Source: an uncultured Eubacterium sp. (GTDB taxonomy: Bacteria > Bacillota > Clostridia > Lachnospirales > Lachnospiraceae). From it: DNA of 48,012 nucleotides. Below, in pieces: positions 35,870-44,832 of this stretch. The position numbers and the translations under genes are program-made. The notes beneath the pieces are model-generated. The model was not told the DNA's origin and did not search any database. It saw only the letters and a list, made by a program, of their open reading frames with translations. Within the stretch, counting starts at the first letter, position 1. Every line of letters begins with the position of its first letter. The stretch covers positions 1-48,012 of the forward strand of contig CAJOPH010000026.1 in assembly GCA_905236805.1 (NCBI GenBank). Reading direction: 5' to 3'.

Positions 35870-36093
35870 GCAACTCGACCCAACTCAAAAAGCCTGTTCG
35901 GGTTGGTAAAAACAGCCATCATTCCGCCATTCGTCCTGAACTGTTCCATCTGCAAGTCGTCCTTGCTTCTATCGGTGTATTTAACTATAGCAATTTCAAT
36001 ATTTGATGAGTCTACCCACTCGATATCCGTCAGTCCGACCCACTGATTAGGATATGCTTTTGCGATTTCCGGCCATGTCATGCGTTTAGACAT
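35851..36093 (-). CDS. Small conserved-looking hypothetical protein
   Basis: 80 residues, not assigned to a named family. It starts MSKRMTWPEIAKAYPNQWVGL, then DIEWVDSSNIEIAIVKYTDRS and ends FELGRVAHFNKS. No signal peptide or membrane segment is seen. The ATG at 36091-36093 has a good AAAGGAG ribosome site eight bases upstream, and a TATGAT -10 lies about 40 nt further up, so it is likely a real gene although it is antisense to its surroundings. Its 3' end overlaps the convergent glycosyltransferase gene by 19 nt. Confidence 0.7.
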   Translation of the reverse strand: MSKRMTWPEIAKAYPNQWVGLTDIEWVDSSNIEIAIVKYTDRSKDDLQMEQFRTNGGMMAVFTNPNRLFELGRVAHFNKS

Positions 36094-36215
36094 AAAATCA
36101 ACTCCTTTCGGATATACTTTTACTCACCTATCATAGCTTAGAACCGGCCCAATTTCCAGTCTAAATTTCTGTTAAAGGGTACATGGATGTTACTATCCAC
36201 TAACGAAACTTTTTC

Positions 36216-36243
36216 TTGACAAATCCTCATTTTTGAGTATAAT
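36216..36243 (+). promoter_or_regulatory. Promoter of the str operon (rpsL)
   Basis: TTGACA (36216-36221), 16-nt spacer and TATAAT (36238-36243), about 78 nt before rpsL. The leader contains an ATG (36261) in frame with rpsL but without a ribosome site. Confidence 0.85.
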
Positions 36244-36321
36244 GAATAGGTGTGCCTTTTTATGGGTCGTTTCGAAGGCTCTGAAGGCTGCCGCAAATTT
36301 TCTGAAAAGGAGGTGAAAATT

Positions 36322-36735
36322 ATGCCAACATTCAACCAATTGGTCCGCAAGGGTCGCCAGACTTCAGTGAAGAAGTCCACGGCACCGGCTCTCCAGGTGG
36401 GTTACAATTCCCTGCACAAGAAGGCTACAAAGACTTCTTCGCCGCAGAAGAGGGGTGTGTGTACTGCCGTAAAGACAGCTACGCCAAAGAAGCCGAATTC
36501 AGCCCTTAGGAAGATAGCCAGGGTACGTCTTTCCAATGGAATAGAGGTCACCAGCTACATACCGGGCGAGGGACATAACCTTCAGGAGCACAGCGTGGTC
36601 ATGGTCAGGGGAGGCCGTGTGAAGGATCTTCCGGGTACCCGTTACCATGTGATCAGGGGAACCTTGGATACAGCGGGTGTGGCCAACAGGAAGCAGGCCC
36701 GTTCCAAGTATGGCGCGAAGCGCCCGAAGAAGTAA
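36322..36735 (+). CDS. rpsL: 30S ribosomal protein S12
   Basis: Decoding-centre protein of 137 residues; [13 protein letters not shown] start with AAAAGGAGGTG ahead of it, [11 protein letters not shown] loop (the streptomycin site, with the usual lysine), and [13 protein letters not shown] then [13 protein letters not shown] longer frame from 36250 would begin inside the leader before this ribosome site and is not the true start. First gene of rpsL-rpsG-fusA. Confidence 0.97.
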   Translation: MPTFNQLVRKGRQTSVKKSTAPALQVGYNSLHKKATKTSSPQKRGVCTAVKTATPKKPNSALRKIARVRLSNGIEVTSYIPGEGHNLQEHSVVMVRGGRVKDLPGTRYHVIRGTLDTAGVANRKQARSKYGAKRPKK

Positions 36736-36964
36736 GGATGATTGAGACGTTTGTATTTTGTCAAAATTGTTCTGCAAATCAAAATTTTATAGGTTAGTGT
36801 TGGGATAAATTTCGCTTTTATGGTAAACCATCTTGAATGGTCATCATATATTCATAGAGCAAAATCTCCCGTTCGGGAGAATTTATTTCGCACGAACACG
36901 GATGATGTGAGTACCTATGATTTAATTTCGGGGTCACCCGATACATGATTAAGGAGGGAAGAAC
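36736..36964 (+). promoter_or_regulatory. rpsL-rpsG intercistronic region with hairpins
   Basis: 229 nt without a gene, long for this pair. It contains ACCAT/ATGGT around CTTGA (about 36825-36840), a strong TCTCCCG/CGGGAGA hairpin (36865-36880) and TCGGG/CCCGA with a GTCA loop just ahead of the rpsG ribosome site. In E. coli, S7 represses its own operon by binding between these two genes, so this is a plausible equivalent site. I cannot match the E. coli structure base by base. Confidence 0.4.
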
Positions 36965-37435
36965 GTGCCACGTAAAGGACATACCCAAAAACGAGATGTT
37001 TTGGCGGATCCTATTTATCACAATAAGGTCGTTACAAAACTCATCAACAACATAATGCTTGACGGCAAAAAGGGCGTAGCCCAAAAAATAGTCTACGGAG
37101 CGTTCGAGCGTGTAGAAGAGAAGTCCGGCAAGGACGCAGTAGAGGTTTTTGAAGAGGCCATGGCAAACATCATGCCTGTCCTCGAAGTGAAGGCGCGCCG
37201 TATCGGCGGAGCCACATACCAGGTGCCCATTGAGGTGCGCCCGGACAGGAGGCAGGCTTTGGCCTTAAGGTGGCTTACGAATTTCTCGCGCGCGAGGAAT
37301 GAGAAGACCATGCAGGAGCGCCTGGCCAATGAAATTTTGGATGCGGCAAACAATACAGGCGCATCCGTCAAGCGGAAAGAAGATATGCACAAGATGGCCG
37401 AGGCAAACAAGGCGTTTGCCCATTACAGGTTTTAG
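36965..37435 (+). CDS. rpsG: 30S ribosomal protein S7
   Basis: Primary 16S rRNA-binding protein of the 30S head, 156 residues; [19 protein letters not shown] start, the [19 protein letters not shown] core and an AHYRF end. The start codon is GTG at 36965, with AAGGAGG seven bases upstream. Second gene of the str operon. Confidence 0.97.
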   Translation: MPRKGHTQKRDVLADPIYHNKVVTKLINNIMLDGKKGVAQKIVYGAFERVEEKSGKDAVEVFEEAMANIMPVLEVKARRIGGATYQVPIEVRPDRRQALALRWLTNFSRARNEKTMQERLANEILDAANNTGASVKRKEDMHKMAEANKAFAHYRF

Positions 37436-37505
37436 TGTGTTGTTTTGATCAAACTTAAAAAATGATTGGGACGATACATTAGCCATTTGATAGGAGGAAA
37501 GATTC

Positions 37506-39623
37506 TTGGCTGGAAGAGAGTATCCACTCGAACGAACCAGGAATATCGGGATCATGGCGCATATCGATGCCGGAAAGACGACATTGACAGAGCGCATCCT
37601 GTATTATACTGGTGTTAACTACAAGATAGGCGAGACCTATGAAGGCACTGCTACCATGGACTGGATGGAGCAGGAGCAGGAAAGAGGTATCACCATCACT
37701 TCCGCCGCCACCACCTGCCACTGGTCTGTACAAAAACAGGCCAAACCCGACCCATCTGCAGAAGAGAACCGTATCAATATCATTGATACGCCCGGGCACG
37801 TGGATTTTACGGTAGAGGTGGAAAGATCCCTTAGGGTGTTGGACGGTGCCATCGGCGTGTTTGATGCCAAGGGAGGTGTGGAGCCACAGTCGGAGAACGT
37901 GTGGCGCCAGGCGGACACATACAATGTCCCCCGTATGGCTTTCGTAAACAAGATGGATATTTTGGGTGCGGATTTTTACAATACGGTGGATGAGATAGGG
38001 ACGAAGCTGGGAAAGAACGCCGTAGTGATCCAGCTCCCCATAGGAAAAGAAGATCATTTCGAGGGAGTCATAGACCTCTTTGAAATGAAGGCATATATTT
38101 ACAACGACGCCAAGGGCGAGGATATTTCCATTGTGGATATCCCCGATGACATGAAGGATGAGGCGGAAACCTACCATGAGGAGCTGATCGAGAAGATCTG
38201 CGAGTTTGACGATGACCTCATGGAAAAATACCTTGAGGGCGGGGAAGTAACCATAGAAGAGCTCAAGGCAGCACTCAGGAAGGGCACCATAACGAACGAA
38301 GGAGTACCCGTATGTTGCGGGTCTGCCCATCAGAACAAGGGCATTCAGAAGCTCCTTGACGCCATAGTAGAGTTCATGCCCGCACCGACGGACATCCCCG
38401 CGATAAAGGGTGAGGACATGGAAGGCAACGAGATAGAGCGCCACGCATCGGACGAAGAGCCATTCTCGGCACTGGCCTTCAAGATTGTCACGGATCCCTT
38501 CGTAGGTCGTCTGGCATACATCCGCGTGTACTCAGGGCACCTGAAGTCGGGCTCATACGTCCTCAATGCCACGAAGGACAAGAAAGAGCGTGTCGGGCGT
38601 ATCCTGCAGATGCATGCAAACAAGAGGGAAGAGCTGGACATGGTCTATTCGGGAGATATCGCTGCTGCCGTCGGATTCAAGCTGACATCCACGGGAGATA
38701 CGATATGCGATGAGCAGCATCCCGTGATATTGGAGTCAATGGAATTCCCGGAGCCTGTAATCCAGCTGGCTATAGAGCCAAAGACAAAGGCAGGTCAGGG
38801 AAAGATGGGAGAGGCTCTGGCAAAGCTGGCTGAGGAAGATCCTACATTCCGCGCGCATACGGACGAGGAGACGGGGCAGACCATCATAGCCGGCATGGGC
38901 GAGCTCCACTTGGAAATCATCGTGGACAGGCTGCTTCGCGAATTCAAGGTAGAGGCGAACGTAGGTGCGCCGCAGGTAGCTTACAAGGAGACCTTCACGA
39001 AGGCCGTGGACGTAGAGTCAAAGTACGCAAAGCAGTCCGGTGGCCGTGGTCAGTACGGACACTGCAAGGTGAAATTCGAGCCCATGGACGCAAACGGGGA
39101 AGAGCTCTTCAAGTTTGAATCCACCGTGGTAGGCGGAAACATTCCCAAGGAATACATCCCGGCGGTGGGAGAAGGTATTGAGGAGGCCACGCAGTCCGGT
39201 GTTCTGGCGGGCTTCCCGGTGGTAGGCGTACATGCCACGGTATATGATGGTTCCTACCACGAGGTGGACTCATCCGAAATGGCCTTCCATATAGCCGGAT
39301 CCATGGCATTCAAGGATGCCATGCAGAAGGCAGACCCTATACTCTTAGAGCCCATCATGAAGGTGGAGGTCACCATGCCCGAGGAGTACATGGGGGATGT
39401 CATAGGCGATATTAATTCCCGCAGGGGCAGGATAGAGGGAATGGACGATGTAGGAAACGGAAAGATAGTAAGGGGCTATGTTCCCCTCTCCGAGATGTTC
39501 GGATATTCCACAGACCTTCGTTCCAAGACCCAGGGACGCGGAAATTACTCCATGTTTTTTGAGAAATATGAGCCCGTGCCGAAGTCGGTGCAGGAAAAGA
39601 TTATCTCGAACCATGCGAAGTAA
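37506..39623 (+). CDS. fusA: Elongation factor G
   Basis: Translocation GTPase, 705 residues. G1 AHIDAGKTT near residue 18, G2 region [11 protein letters not shown]3 DTPGHVDF, G4 NKMD; domains II-V follow with GMGELHLEI in domain III and RGRIEGMDD in domain V. Start codon is TTG at 37506, eight bases after AGGAGG, giving [15 protein letters not shown]. An insertion of about 12 residues ([12 protein letters not shown]) lies between G2 and G3. Third gene of the str operon. Confidence 0.97.
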   Translation: MAGREYPLERTRNIGIMAHIDAGKTTLTERILYYTGVNYKIGETYEGTATMDWMEQEQERGITITSAATTCHWSVQKQAKPDPSAEENRINIIDTPGHVDFTVEVERSLRVLDGAIGVFDAKGGVEPQSENVWRQADTYNVPRMAFVNKMDILGADFYNTVDEIGTKLGKNAVVIQLPIGKEDHFEGVIDLFEMKAYIYNDAKGEDISIVDIPDDMKDEAETYHEELIEKICEFDDDLMEKYLEGGEVTIEELKAALRKGTITNEGVPVCCGSAHQNKGIQKLLDAIVEFMPAPTDIPAIKGEDMEGNEIERHASDEEPFSALAFKIVTDPFVGRLAYIRVYSGHLKSGSYVLNATKDKKERVGRILQMHANKREELDMVYSGDIAAAVGFKLTSTGDTICDEQHPVILESMEFPEPVIQLAIEPKTKAGQGKMGEALAKLAEEDPTFRAHTDEETGQTIIAGMGELHLEIIVDRLLREFKVEANVGAPQVAYKETFTKAVDVESKYAKQSGGRGQYGHCKVKFEPMDANGEELFKFESTVVGGNIPKEYIPAVGEGIEEATQSGVLAGFPVVGVHATVYDGSYHEVDSSEMAFHIAGSMAFKDAMQKADPILLEPIMKVEVTMPEEYMGDVIGDINSRRGRIEGMDDVGNGKIVRGYVPLSEMFGYSTDLRSKTQGRGNYSMFFEKYEPVPKSVQEKIISNHAK

Positions 39624-39676
39624 GATCGTGCAGGCAGATACTTTGTAACCAAAACACAAGTTCATGAAAAATACAC

Positions 39677-39705
39677 TTGAAAAAGATTCATGGTTTTTAT
39701 ATAAT
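39677..39705 (+). promoter_or_regulatory. tuf promoter
   Basis: TTGAAA (39677-39682), 17-nt spacer and TATAAT (39700-39705), between fusA and tuf. No terminator is seen after fusA, so tuf can be made both from this promoter and by read-through from the str operon. Confidence 0.8.
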
Positions 39706-39731
39706 AGAAGACCATAAGGAGGATTTTTACA

Positions 39732-40919
39732 ATGGCTAAAGCTAAATTCGAAAGGAACAAACCGCATTGTAACATCGGTACCATCGGACACGTAGACCAC
39801 GGCAAGACTACATTGACTGCCGCCATCACAAAGGTACTGTCTGAGAGGGTATCCGGAAACGACGCCGTAGACTTCGAGAACATCGACAAGGCTCCTGAAG
39901 AGAGGGAGCGTGGTATCACCATCTCCACGGCACACGTGGAGTATGAGACAGAAAAGAGGCATTATGCACACGTTGACTGCCCCGGGCATGCAGATTATGT
40001 AAAGAACATGATCACCGGTGCGGCTCAGATGGACGGTGCTATCCTCGTGGTAGCAGCTACTGACGGCGTGATGGCTCAGACACGTGAGCACATCCTTCTT
40101 TCCCGTCAGGTAGGCGTGCCCTACATCGTGGTATTCCTCAACAAGTGCGACATGGTAGACGACGATGAGCTGATAGAGCTGGTCGAGATGGAGGTTACCG
40201 AGGTACTGGAGGAGTATGACTTCACGGACTGCCCAATCGTAAAGGGTTCTGCACTGAAGGCCCTTGAGGATCCTTCAGGCGAGTGGGGCGACAAGATCAT
40301 GGAGCTCATGGAGCAGGTGGATACCTATATTCCCGATCCTGAGCGTGACACTGACAAGCCGTTCCTTATGCCCATCGAGGATATCTTCACCATCACCGGA
40401 CGTGGTACCGTGGCTACGGGCCGTGTAGAGCGTGGTGTGCTTCATGTAAATGACGAAGTGGAGATTGTGGGTATTTCGGACGAAGTGAAAAAGACCGTCG
40501 TTACCGGTGTCGAGATGTTCAGGAAGCTTCTTGATGAGGCTCAGGCCGGTGACAACATCGGGGCACTTCTCAGGGGTATTCAGCGTACGGAGATCCAGCG
40601 TGGACAGGTGCTTGCAAAGCCGGGTACCGTTACCTGCCACACCAAGTTCACCGCACAGGTATACGTGCTGACGAAGGACGAGGGTGGCCGTCATACACCT
40701 TTCTTCAACAACTACCGTCCGCAGTTCTACTTCCGTACGACCGACGTGACGGGTGTTATCAACCTTCCGGAAGGCACGGAGATGTGCATGCCCGGTGACA
40801 ACGTGGAGATGACCATAGAGCTCATCCATCCCATCGCCATGGAGCAGGGACTTACCTTCGCTATCCGTGAGGGCGGACGTACGGTAGGTTCAGGAAGGGT
40901 TGCTACCATCATAGAATAA
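39732..40919 (+). CDS. tuf: Elongation factor Tu
   Basis: Aminoacyl-tRNA delivery GTPase, 395 residues. G1 [10 protein letters not shown] (residues 19-28), effector region [16 protein letters not shown]3 [12 protein letters not shown]4 NKCDMVDD, then barrel domains 2 and 3 with [13 protein letters not shown] and [21 protein letters not shown] precedes the ATG. It is followed by a palindrome (40925-40955) and a strong terminator (40974-41009). Confidence 0.98.
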   Translation: MAKAKFERNKPHCNIGTIGHVDHGKTTLTAAITKVLSERVSGNDAVDFENIDKAPEERERGITISTAHVEYETEKRHYAHVDCPGHADYVKNMITGAAQMDGAILVVAATDGVMAQTREHILLSRQVGVPYIVVFLNKCDMVDDDELIELVEMEVTEVLEEYDFTDCPIVKGSALKALEDPSGEWGDKIMELMEQVDTYIPDPERDTDKPFLMPIEDIFTITGRGTVATGRVERGVLHVNDEVEIVGISDEVKKTVVTGVEMFRKLLDEAQAGDNIGALLRGIQRTEIQRGQVLAKPGTVTCHTKFTAQVYVLTKDEGGRHTPFFNNYRPQFYFRTTDVTGVINLPEGTEMCMPGDNVEMTIELIHPIAMEQGLTFAIREGGRTVGSGRVATIIE

Positions 40920-40924
40920 ATAGA

Positions 40925-40955
40925 TTATAGTGAACGTTTTTGACGTTCACCATAA
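40925..40955. repeat. Palindromic stem after tuf
   Basis: TTATAGTGAACG (40925-40936) and CGTTCACCATAA (40944-40955) form a 12-bp stem (one wobble) with a TTTTTGA loop. It is a variant of the TATAGTAAACG stems at 24216-24250 and 31163-31197. Confidence 0.5.
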
Positions 40956-40973
40956 AATGCCATAGATATGGTC

Positions 40974-41009
40974 AGGAGGGTTTCCCTGCGCAGGAAGCCC
41001 TCTTTTTTT
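40974..41009 (+). terminator. Intrinsic terminator after tuf
   Basis: GAGGGTTTCC (40976-40985) and GGAAGCCCTC (40993-41002) form a 10-bp stem with one wobble and a 7-nt loop, followed by seven T residues. Confidence 0.9.
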
Positions 41010-41027
41010 AGAGAAAGAAAAAGAGAT

Positions 41028-41064
41028 GTTGCTATTTACAGCTTTTCCGGCTGTAAATAGCGAC
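41028..41064. repeat. Palindrome related to the GTTACTATTCACGGC terminal repeat
   Basis: GTTGCTATTTACAGC (41028-41042), 7-nt loop, GCTGTAAATAGCGAC (41050-41064); 14 of 15 positions pair. It differs from the 21084 element ends by transitions, several of which are matched on both arms. It sits just upstream of the esterase gene. Confidence 0.55.
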
Positions 41065-41090
41065 GAATAGATTCTAAGGAGATGGATCAA

Positions 41091-41876
41091 GTGGTAGTGC
41101 CAAAAGACTGGGATCTTCCATCGGAAGGAAATGACGTACTTAGCGAGAAATTTGAGGCCCATATCCATGAGGGAAAGGAAGGAAGGATGCCTTACAGGCT
41201 CTTTGTTCCCGATCCGTCAGAAAAAGTGCCCATAGTCTTGTATATCCACGGGGCTGACTGCGTGGGAGATGATAATATTTCCCAGCTTTCCATGCACGAC
41301 ATAGGTACCATGTATGCAAGGCCTTCCTGGCAAAAGAAGCATCCGTGTTATGTTTTGGCTCCTCAGTATGGAATAGGCATGGGCTATACGGTGACGGACG
41401 TGGGAGCGGCAATACAGGATCTTTTGGAGCAGGTCATCCGTGAGCATGACGACATTGACAGGAGCCGCATTTATATATATGGCTATAGTGCGGGCGGGGC
41501 AAAGCTTTACCGCCTTCTGAAGCAGCACCCGGGATTTTATGCCGGAGCCATAGGGATATGCGGATCCACCGACAGGGCTTTTCTGGAGGATATCACGAAG
41601 ACCCCTCTTTACATGGTTCATGCGGTCGATGACCCGGTGGTCCGATATTCCTACAAGAGTGGAAACCAAGACGTAAGGAAGCTGTCACACCTTGGGTCAG
41701 GTGACATCCACGAGATGTTTAGGGAAACCGTGGACTGGGACATGCATGTAAAGTTTCCGGAAAAAGGCTTCATGAAGGAGCATTACCATGTGAATGCCCA
41801 CTGTTCATGGGTATACGTGTCAGACCCGGGGAACAGAGACATCAGTGAATGGCTGTTTTCGAAAAGGCTGAAATAA
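41091..41876 (+). CDS. Alpha/beta-hydrolase (esterase/peptidase-like, cytoplasmic)
   Basis: Serine hydrolase with an esterase/PHB-depolymerase-like fold, 261 residues. Visible parts: IVLYIHGADCVGDDN (oxyanion region), nucleophile elbow GYSAGG, acid in VHAVDDPVV and His in VNAHCSWVYV. No signal peptide, so the substrate is probably intracellular; it cannot be named. I chose GTG at 41091 because AAGGAG lies nine bases before it; the ATG at 41082 directly abuts that ribosome site and is unlikely to be used. It is followed 28 nt later by the DUF4422 gene. Confidence 0.8.
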   Translation: MVVPKDWDLPSEGNDVLSEKFEAHIHEGKEGRMPYRLFVPDPSEKVPIVLYIHGADCVGDDNISQLSMHDIGTMYARPSWQKKHPCYVLAPQYGIGMGYTVTDVGAAIQDLLEQVIREHDDIDRSRIYIYGYSAGGAKLYRLLKQHPGFYAGAIGICGSTDRAFLEDITKTPLYMVHAVDDPVVRYSYKSGNQDVRKLSHLGSGDIHEMFRETVDWDMHVKFPEKGFMKEHYHVNAHCSWVYVSDPGNRDISEWLFSKRLK

Positions 41877-41904
41877 AAAAGATTAAAGAAAGGATTATCA
41901 GACC

Positions 41905-43008
41905 ATGTCTACCAGGATATTCGTCATGACGCATAAGAGCTGCGAGCCCACGGGGTTTTCCGAATATACGCCGCTGCAGGTGGGAGCGGCAAAAAACGGG
42001 AAAATCCCCGGATATGTGGGAGATGACACAGGGGATAATATTTCCGCCCTGAACAAATATTATGGGGAGCTGACGGGAGTATACTGGATCTGGAAGAATT
42101 ACCATGAAGATGATTTCATTGGAGTCTGCCACTACAGGAGGTATTTTACCGATGAGGAAAACAACCTTCTGGGGGAGGGGCAGATAGAGGAAATACTAAA
42201 AAAACACTCCATCATAGTCCCCCGCCCAAACATATCATTCCAGACAAACGAGGAAGGCTATGCGGAAAGTCATAACATAAATGACCTCTATGCCTGCGGG
42301 AGGGCGATAGGGAAGCTCTGCCCGGAATATGGACCGTATTTCGAGGAAAATCTAAAGTCACACAGGTCATACTTTGCAAACCTTATGATCACCTCTCATG
42401 AGAAGTATGATGAATACTGCCGGTGGCTGTTTTCCATCATAGACGAGGCAAAGGACGACATAGACGTCTCCGGCTATGATCCGTACCACAAGAGGGTGTA
42501 CGGGTTTTTGTCAGAACAGCTCCTTACGGTATGGGTGAAGGGATCGAAGCTGTTGCCGTATGAATGTCATGTGGGAATAACATCTGAGAAGGTGGAAACG
42601 AGGGAGCTGAAAAAACGCCTTCAGGATCTGGTGACCAGGAAGAATTATACGGCGGCCAGGCAGGCGTATTACTCAGCCATGGAGAAGAGACCGGATGTAC
42701 GGCTGGCAGGCTCTGACTTTAACGGGGAGCTGGGAAAAATAGAATGCATTCTCTACATTATGGAGCAGGAGAAGCTCTATGGACAGGAAAGCTTTGCCGG
42801 TGTTTCGTCTCTCCTGAAGGACCTTATCCTGCATTACGACAATATCACATCCATATTGAAGGCGCTGGGGGAAGGGTCGGCCACGCAGGAGATGATAGAG
42901 TACCTCTACAGCACCAAGACCACTACCATAGCCACGGAAGTCATCATGAGAAATACGGCCGGCATACAAAATGACGTGGTGAGACAGATACTGGGGATGC
43001 CAAAATAA
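41905..43008 (+). CDS. DUF4422 protein (probable glycosyltransferase)
   Basis: 367 residues. The N-terminal two thirds match the DUF4422 pattern, with the same landmarks as the fusion gene at 33989: IFVMTHKSC, GDDTGDNIS, LTGVYWIWKN and GVCHYRRYF. The last 120 residues are helical (LQDLVTRKNYTAARQAYYS, and a KDLILHYDNITS stretch), different from the CgeB part of the fusion. No signal peptide. Probably a sugar transferase for a surface glycan or glycoprotein; acceptor unknown. Confidence 0.8.
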   Translation: MSTRIFVMTHKSCEPTGFSEYTPLQVGAAKNGKIPGYVGDDTGDNISALNKYYGELTGVYWIWKNYHEDDFIGVCHYRRYFTDEENNLLGEGQIEEILKKHSIIVPRPNISFQTNEEGYAESHNINDLYACGRAIGKLCPEYGPYFEENLKSHRSYFANLMITSHEKYDEYCRWLFSIIDEAKDDIDVSGYDPYHKRVYGFLSEQLLTVWVKGSKLLPYECHVGITSEKVETRELKKRLQDLVTRKNYTAARQAYYSAMEKRPDVRLAGSDFNGELGKIECILYIMEQEKLYGQESFAGVSSLLKDLILHYDNITSILKALGEGSATQEMIEYLYSTKTTTIATEVIMRNTAGIQNDVVRQILGMPK

Positions 43009-43066
43009 TGTGGCGCAGCCATCCATAGACCCCTTGTTTTCCGGACAGTCACTGAAAATCCGCTAT

Positions 43067-43417
43067 TTACCAGTCCTCTTCCTCCGCCTCCCTAGGGGCT
43101 TTCCATTGGTGGAGCCTTTCCGTGATCTCAGAGATCCAGGCGTCTATCAGGGACAGCCGGCCATCCGGCAAGGACTTTTCATCGTACATGAGGCACATAT
43201 AGTCATATGCGCTCTCTGAACTCATGCGTACGGTCATCCCATCTTTTTGGAAGGAGCCGTCCACGCACATGGAGTCGACGCCATATTTAATATGGTCAGG
43301 AGAAACGATCTCCTTTATTATGTCATACATCCTGTAAAAATCATCTTCTCCCCTGTAGCCGTTCAGGGTGACGAGGGTCTGTCCGTTTTTTAGGGAATAT
43401 CTGGAATTATCGGTCAT
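43067..43417 (-). CDS. Hypothetical protein between the glycosyltransferase genes
   Basis: 116 residues from the ATG at 43415-43417, which has AAAGGAGG eight bases upstream; a longer frame to 43474 lacks a site. Not recognised. It reads MTDNSRYSLKNGQTLVTLNG, then YRGEDDFYRMYDIIKEIV and ends in a mixed-charge EEEDW. No membrane or secretion signal. It runs opposite to both neighbours, and a TATAAT on the minus strand near 43490 may be its -10. Confidence 0.65.
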   Translation of the reverse strand: MTDNSRYSLKNGQTLVTLNGYRGEDDFYRMYDIIKEIVSPDHIKYGVDSMCVDGSFQKDGMTVRMSSESAYDYMCLMYDEKSLPDGRLSLIDAWISEITERLHQWKAPREAEEEDW

Positions 43418-43521
43418 ATGTCCGGCCTCCTTTGAATAAACCGCTGTGACTGCAAAACCCCGCAGGGATCTCAAACAGCTGTCATCAGACTATTATAACA
43501 GAATCAGAGAGATTTATCCAT

Positions 43522-44712
43522 ATGAAAATATTATTTTACAGATACGGCAGCATCTGCGAGCCGGATGTGATAGACGCTTTCAAGAAAAACAATATCACGG
43601 TGGACGAAATGACTGATGAGGTTACAGACAAGACCCTTACCGCCAGGGAGGTGGTGGAAAGGCTTAGTGCCTGTCTCCTTGAACATCCGTGCGATTTCGT
43701 TTTTTCGATAAATTTCTTTCCGCCCGTGTCGGAGGTCTGCAGGATACACGGAATACTTTACCTTTCATGGTCGGTGGACTGCCCGGTCTTAGAGCTGTAT
43801 GCACAGGCCGTAAAGAACAAGATCAACCGGATATTTTTGTTTGACAGGGCACAGTGGGCAGATATAAACAGATTAAATCCTGATCATACATACCACCTCC
43901 CCCTTGCCGCAAACCCGGGTCACAAGCGAAACGTGATTCGCAAAGCCACCTCGGAGCAGAAGAAAAGATACAGGGCCGATGTGTGTTTTGTAGGATCTTT
44001 ATACACGGAAAAGTCACCCTATGACCGGCTTGAGATGAAGAATATGCCTGACAGGGTGAAGGGCTACATCGATGGCATCATGCGGGCGCAGGAAGAGGTG
44101 TATGGGTATTATTTCATAGATGAGCTTTTGGGAGATGACCTGGTAAAAGAATTTACCGCCCACTGTGGGAATTTTTACCCGGAGTATTCGACCATGGGCA
44201 GGGAGACATTTCTCAAAGACAGGGATCTTTTGTCCTTATTTTACATCGGGAACAAGATTACAGCGAATGAGAGGATGAGGTACATGACGTATCTTTCCGG
44301 GCATACGGACGTCACCATTTATACCGCCAGTGACACCTCCTCCATCTCCCGCCTGAAAAACAAGGGAACCATAAACACTCTTACCCAAATGCCAATAGCC
44401 TTCCATGAGAGCAAAATAAACCTGAACATGTCGTCCAAGGCCATAAGGACGGGGCTTCCCTTCAGGATATTCGATGTCCTTTCATGCGGCGGATTCCTTC
44501 TGACGAATTACCAGGAGGAGCTGGCGGAGAATTTTGAACCGGGCAGGGAGCTGGCTGTATACGGCAGCAGGGAGGAGCTTTTGGATCTGATAAATTATTA
44601 CATTCCCCGTGAGGATGAGAGGATGAAAATAGCACAGGCCGGGATGGAGAGGCTGGAGGCAGAACACACATTCGAAAAACGTGTGGGGCAGATGCTTAAG
44701 ATGGCATTGTAA
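43522..44712 (+). CDS. CgeB-like glycosyltransferase
   Basis: 396 residues, DUF3880 plus GT-B C-terminal domain. MKILFYRYGSICEPDVIDAF opens a Rossmann-like half with SWSVDCPVLELYA; the second half has NLNMSSKAIRTGLPFRIFDVLSCGGFLLTNYQEEL, matching the nucleotide-sugar-binding side of the family (positions about 303-337). Cytoplasmic. CgeB itself acts in spore-coat maturation, but relatives also occur in flagellin and surface-glycan loci. It pairs by context with the DUF4422 gene. Confidence 0.8.
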   Translation: MKILFYRYGSICEPDVIDAFKKNNITVDEMTDEVTDKTLTAREVVERLSACLLEHPCDFVFSINFFPPVSEVCRIHGILYLSWSVDCPVLELYAQAVKNKINRIFLFDRAQWADINRLNPDHTYHLPLAANPGHKRNVIRKATSEQKKRYRADVCFVGSLYTEKSPYDRLEMKNMPDRVKGYIDGIMRAQEEVYGYYFIDELLGDDLVKEFTAHCGNFYPEYSTMGRETFLKDRDLLSLFYIGNKITANERMRYMTYLSGHTDVTIYTASDTSSISRLKNKGTINTLTQMPIAFHESKINLNMSSKAIRTGLPFRIFDVLSCGGFLLTNYQEELAENFEPGRELAVYGSREELLDLINYYIPREDERMKIAQAGMERLEAEHTFEKRVGQMLKMAL

Positions 44713-44749
44713 GGAAGATGGGTAGGAATAGGAAATGAACAAAATGTTT

Positions 44750-44761
44750 GCGTTTACTATA
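44750..44761. repeat. Solo GCGTTTACTATA motif upstream of the superoxide reductase gene
   Basis: Identical to one arm of the palindromes at 24216-24250 and 31163-31197, but without a matching partner nearby. It ends nine bases before the -35 of the next promoter. Confidence 0.4.
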
Positions 44762-44770
44762 ACAATAACC

Positions 44771-44799
44771 ATTGAATAAAATTTGTTAATATGGTATAC
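44771..44799 (+). promoter_or_regulatory. Promoter and operator-like palindrome of the superoxide reductase gene
   Basis: TTGAAT (44771-44776), 17-nt spacer and TATACT (44794-44799). A perfect inverted repeat ATGGTAT...ATACCAT (44790-44796 and 44809-44815) covers the -10 and the start point, a good place for a repressor. Confidence 0.7.
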
Positions 44800-44832
44800 T
44801 TTAGGAAACATACCATAAGGAGGTAACTGGTT

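Noticed and set aside
36261-36321. In-frame N-terminal extension of rpsL in its leader
   Set aside because: The strong AAAAGGAGGTG just before 36322 and the family N-terminus MPTFNQL fix the start; the extension has no ribosome site.
37479-38444. Long minus-strand frame inside fusA
   Set aside because: Antisense shadow of EF-G caused by its codon use; no ribosome site and no recognisable protein.
39345-40091. Minus-strand frame covering the end of fusA and start of tuf
   Set aside because: Crosses two certain genes and the tuf promoter in antisense.
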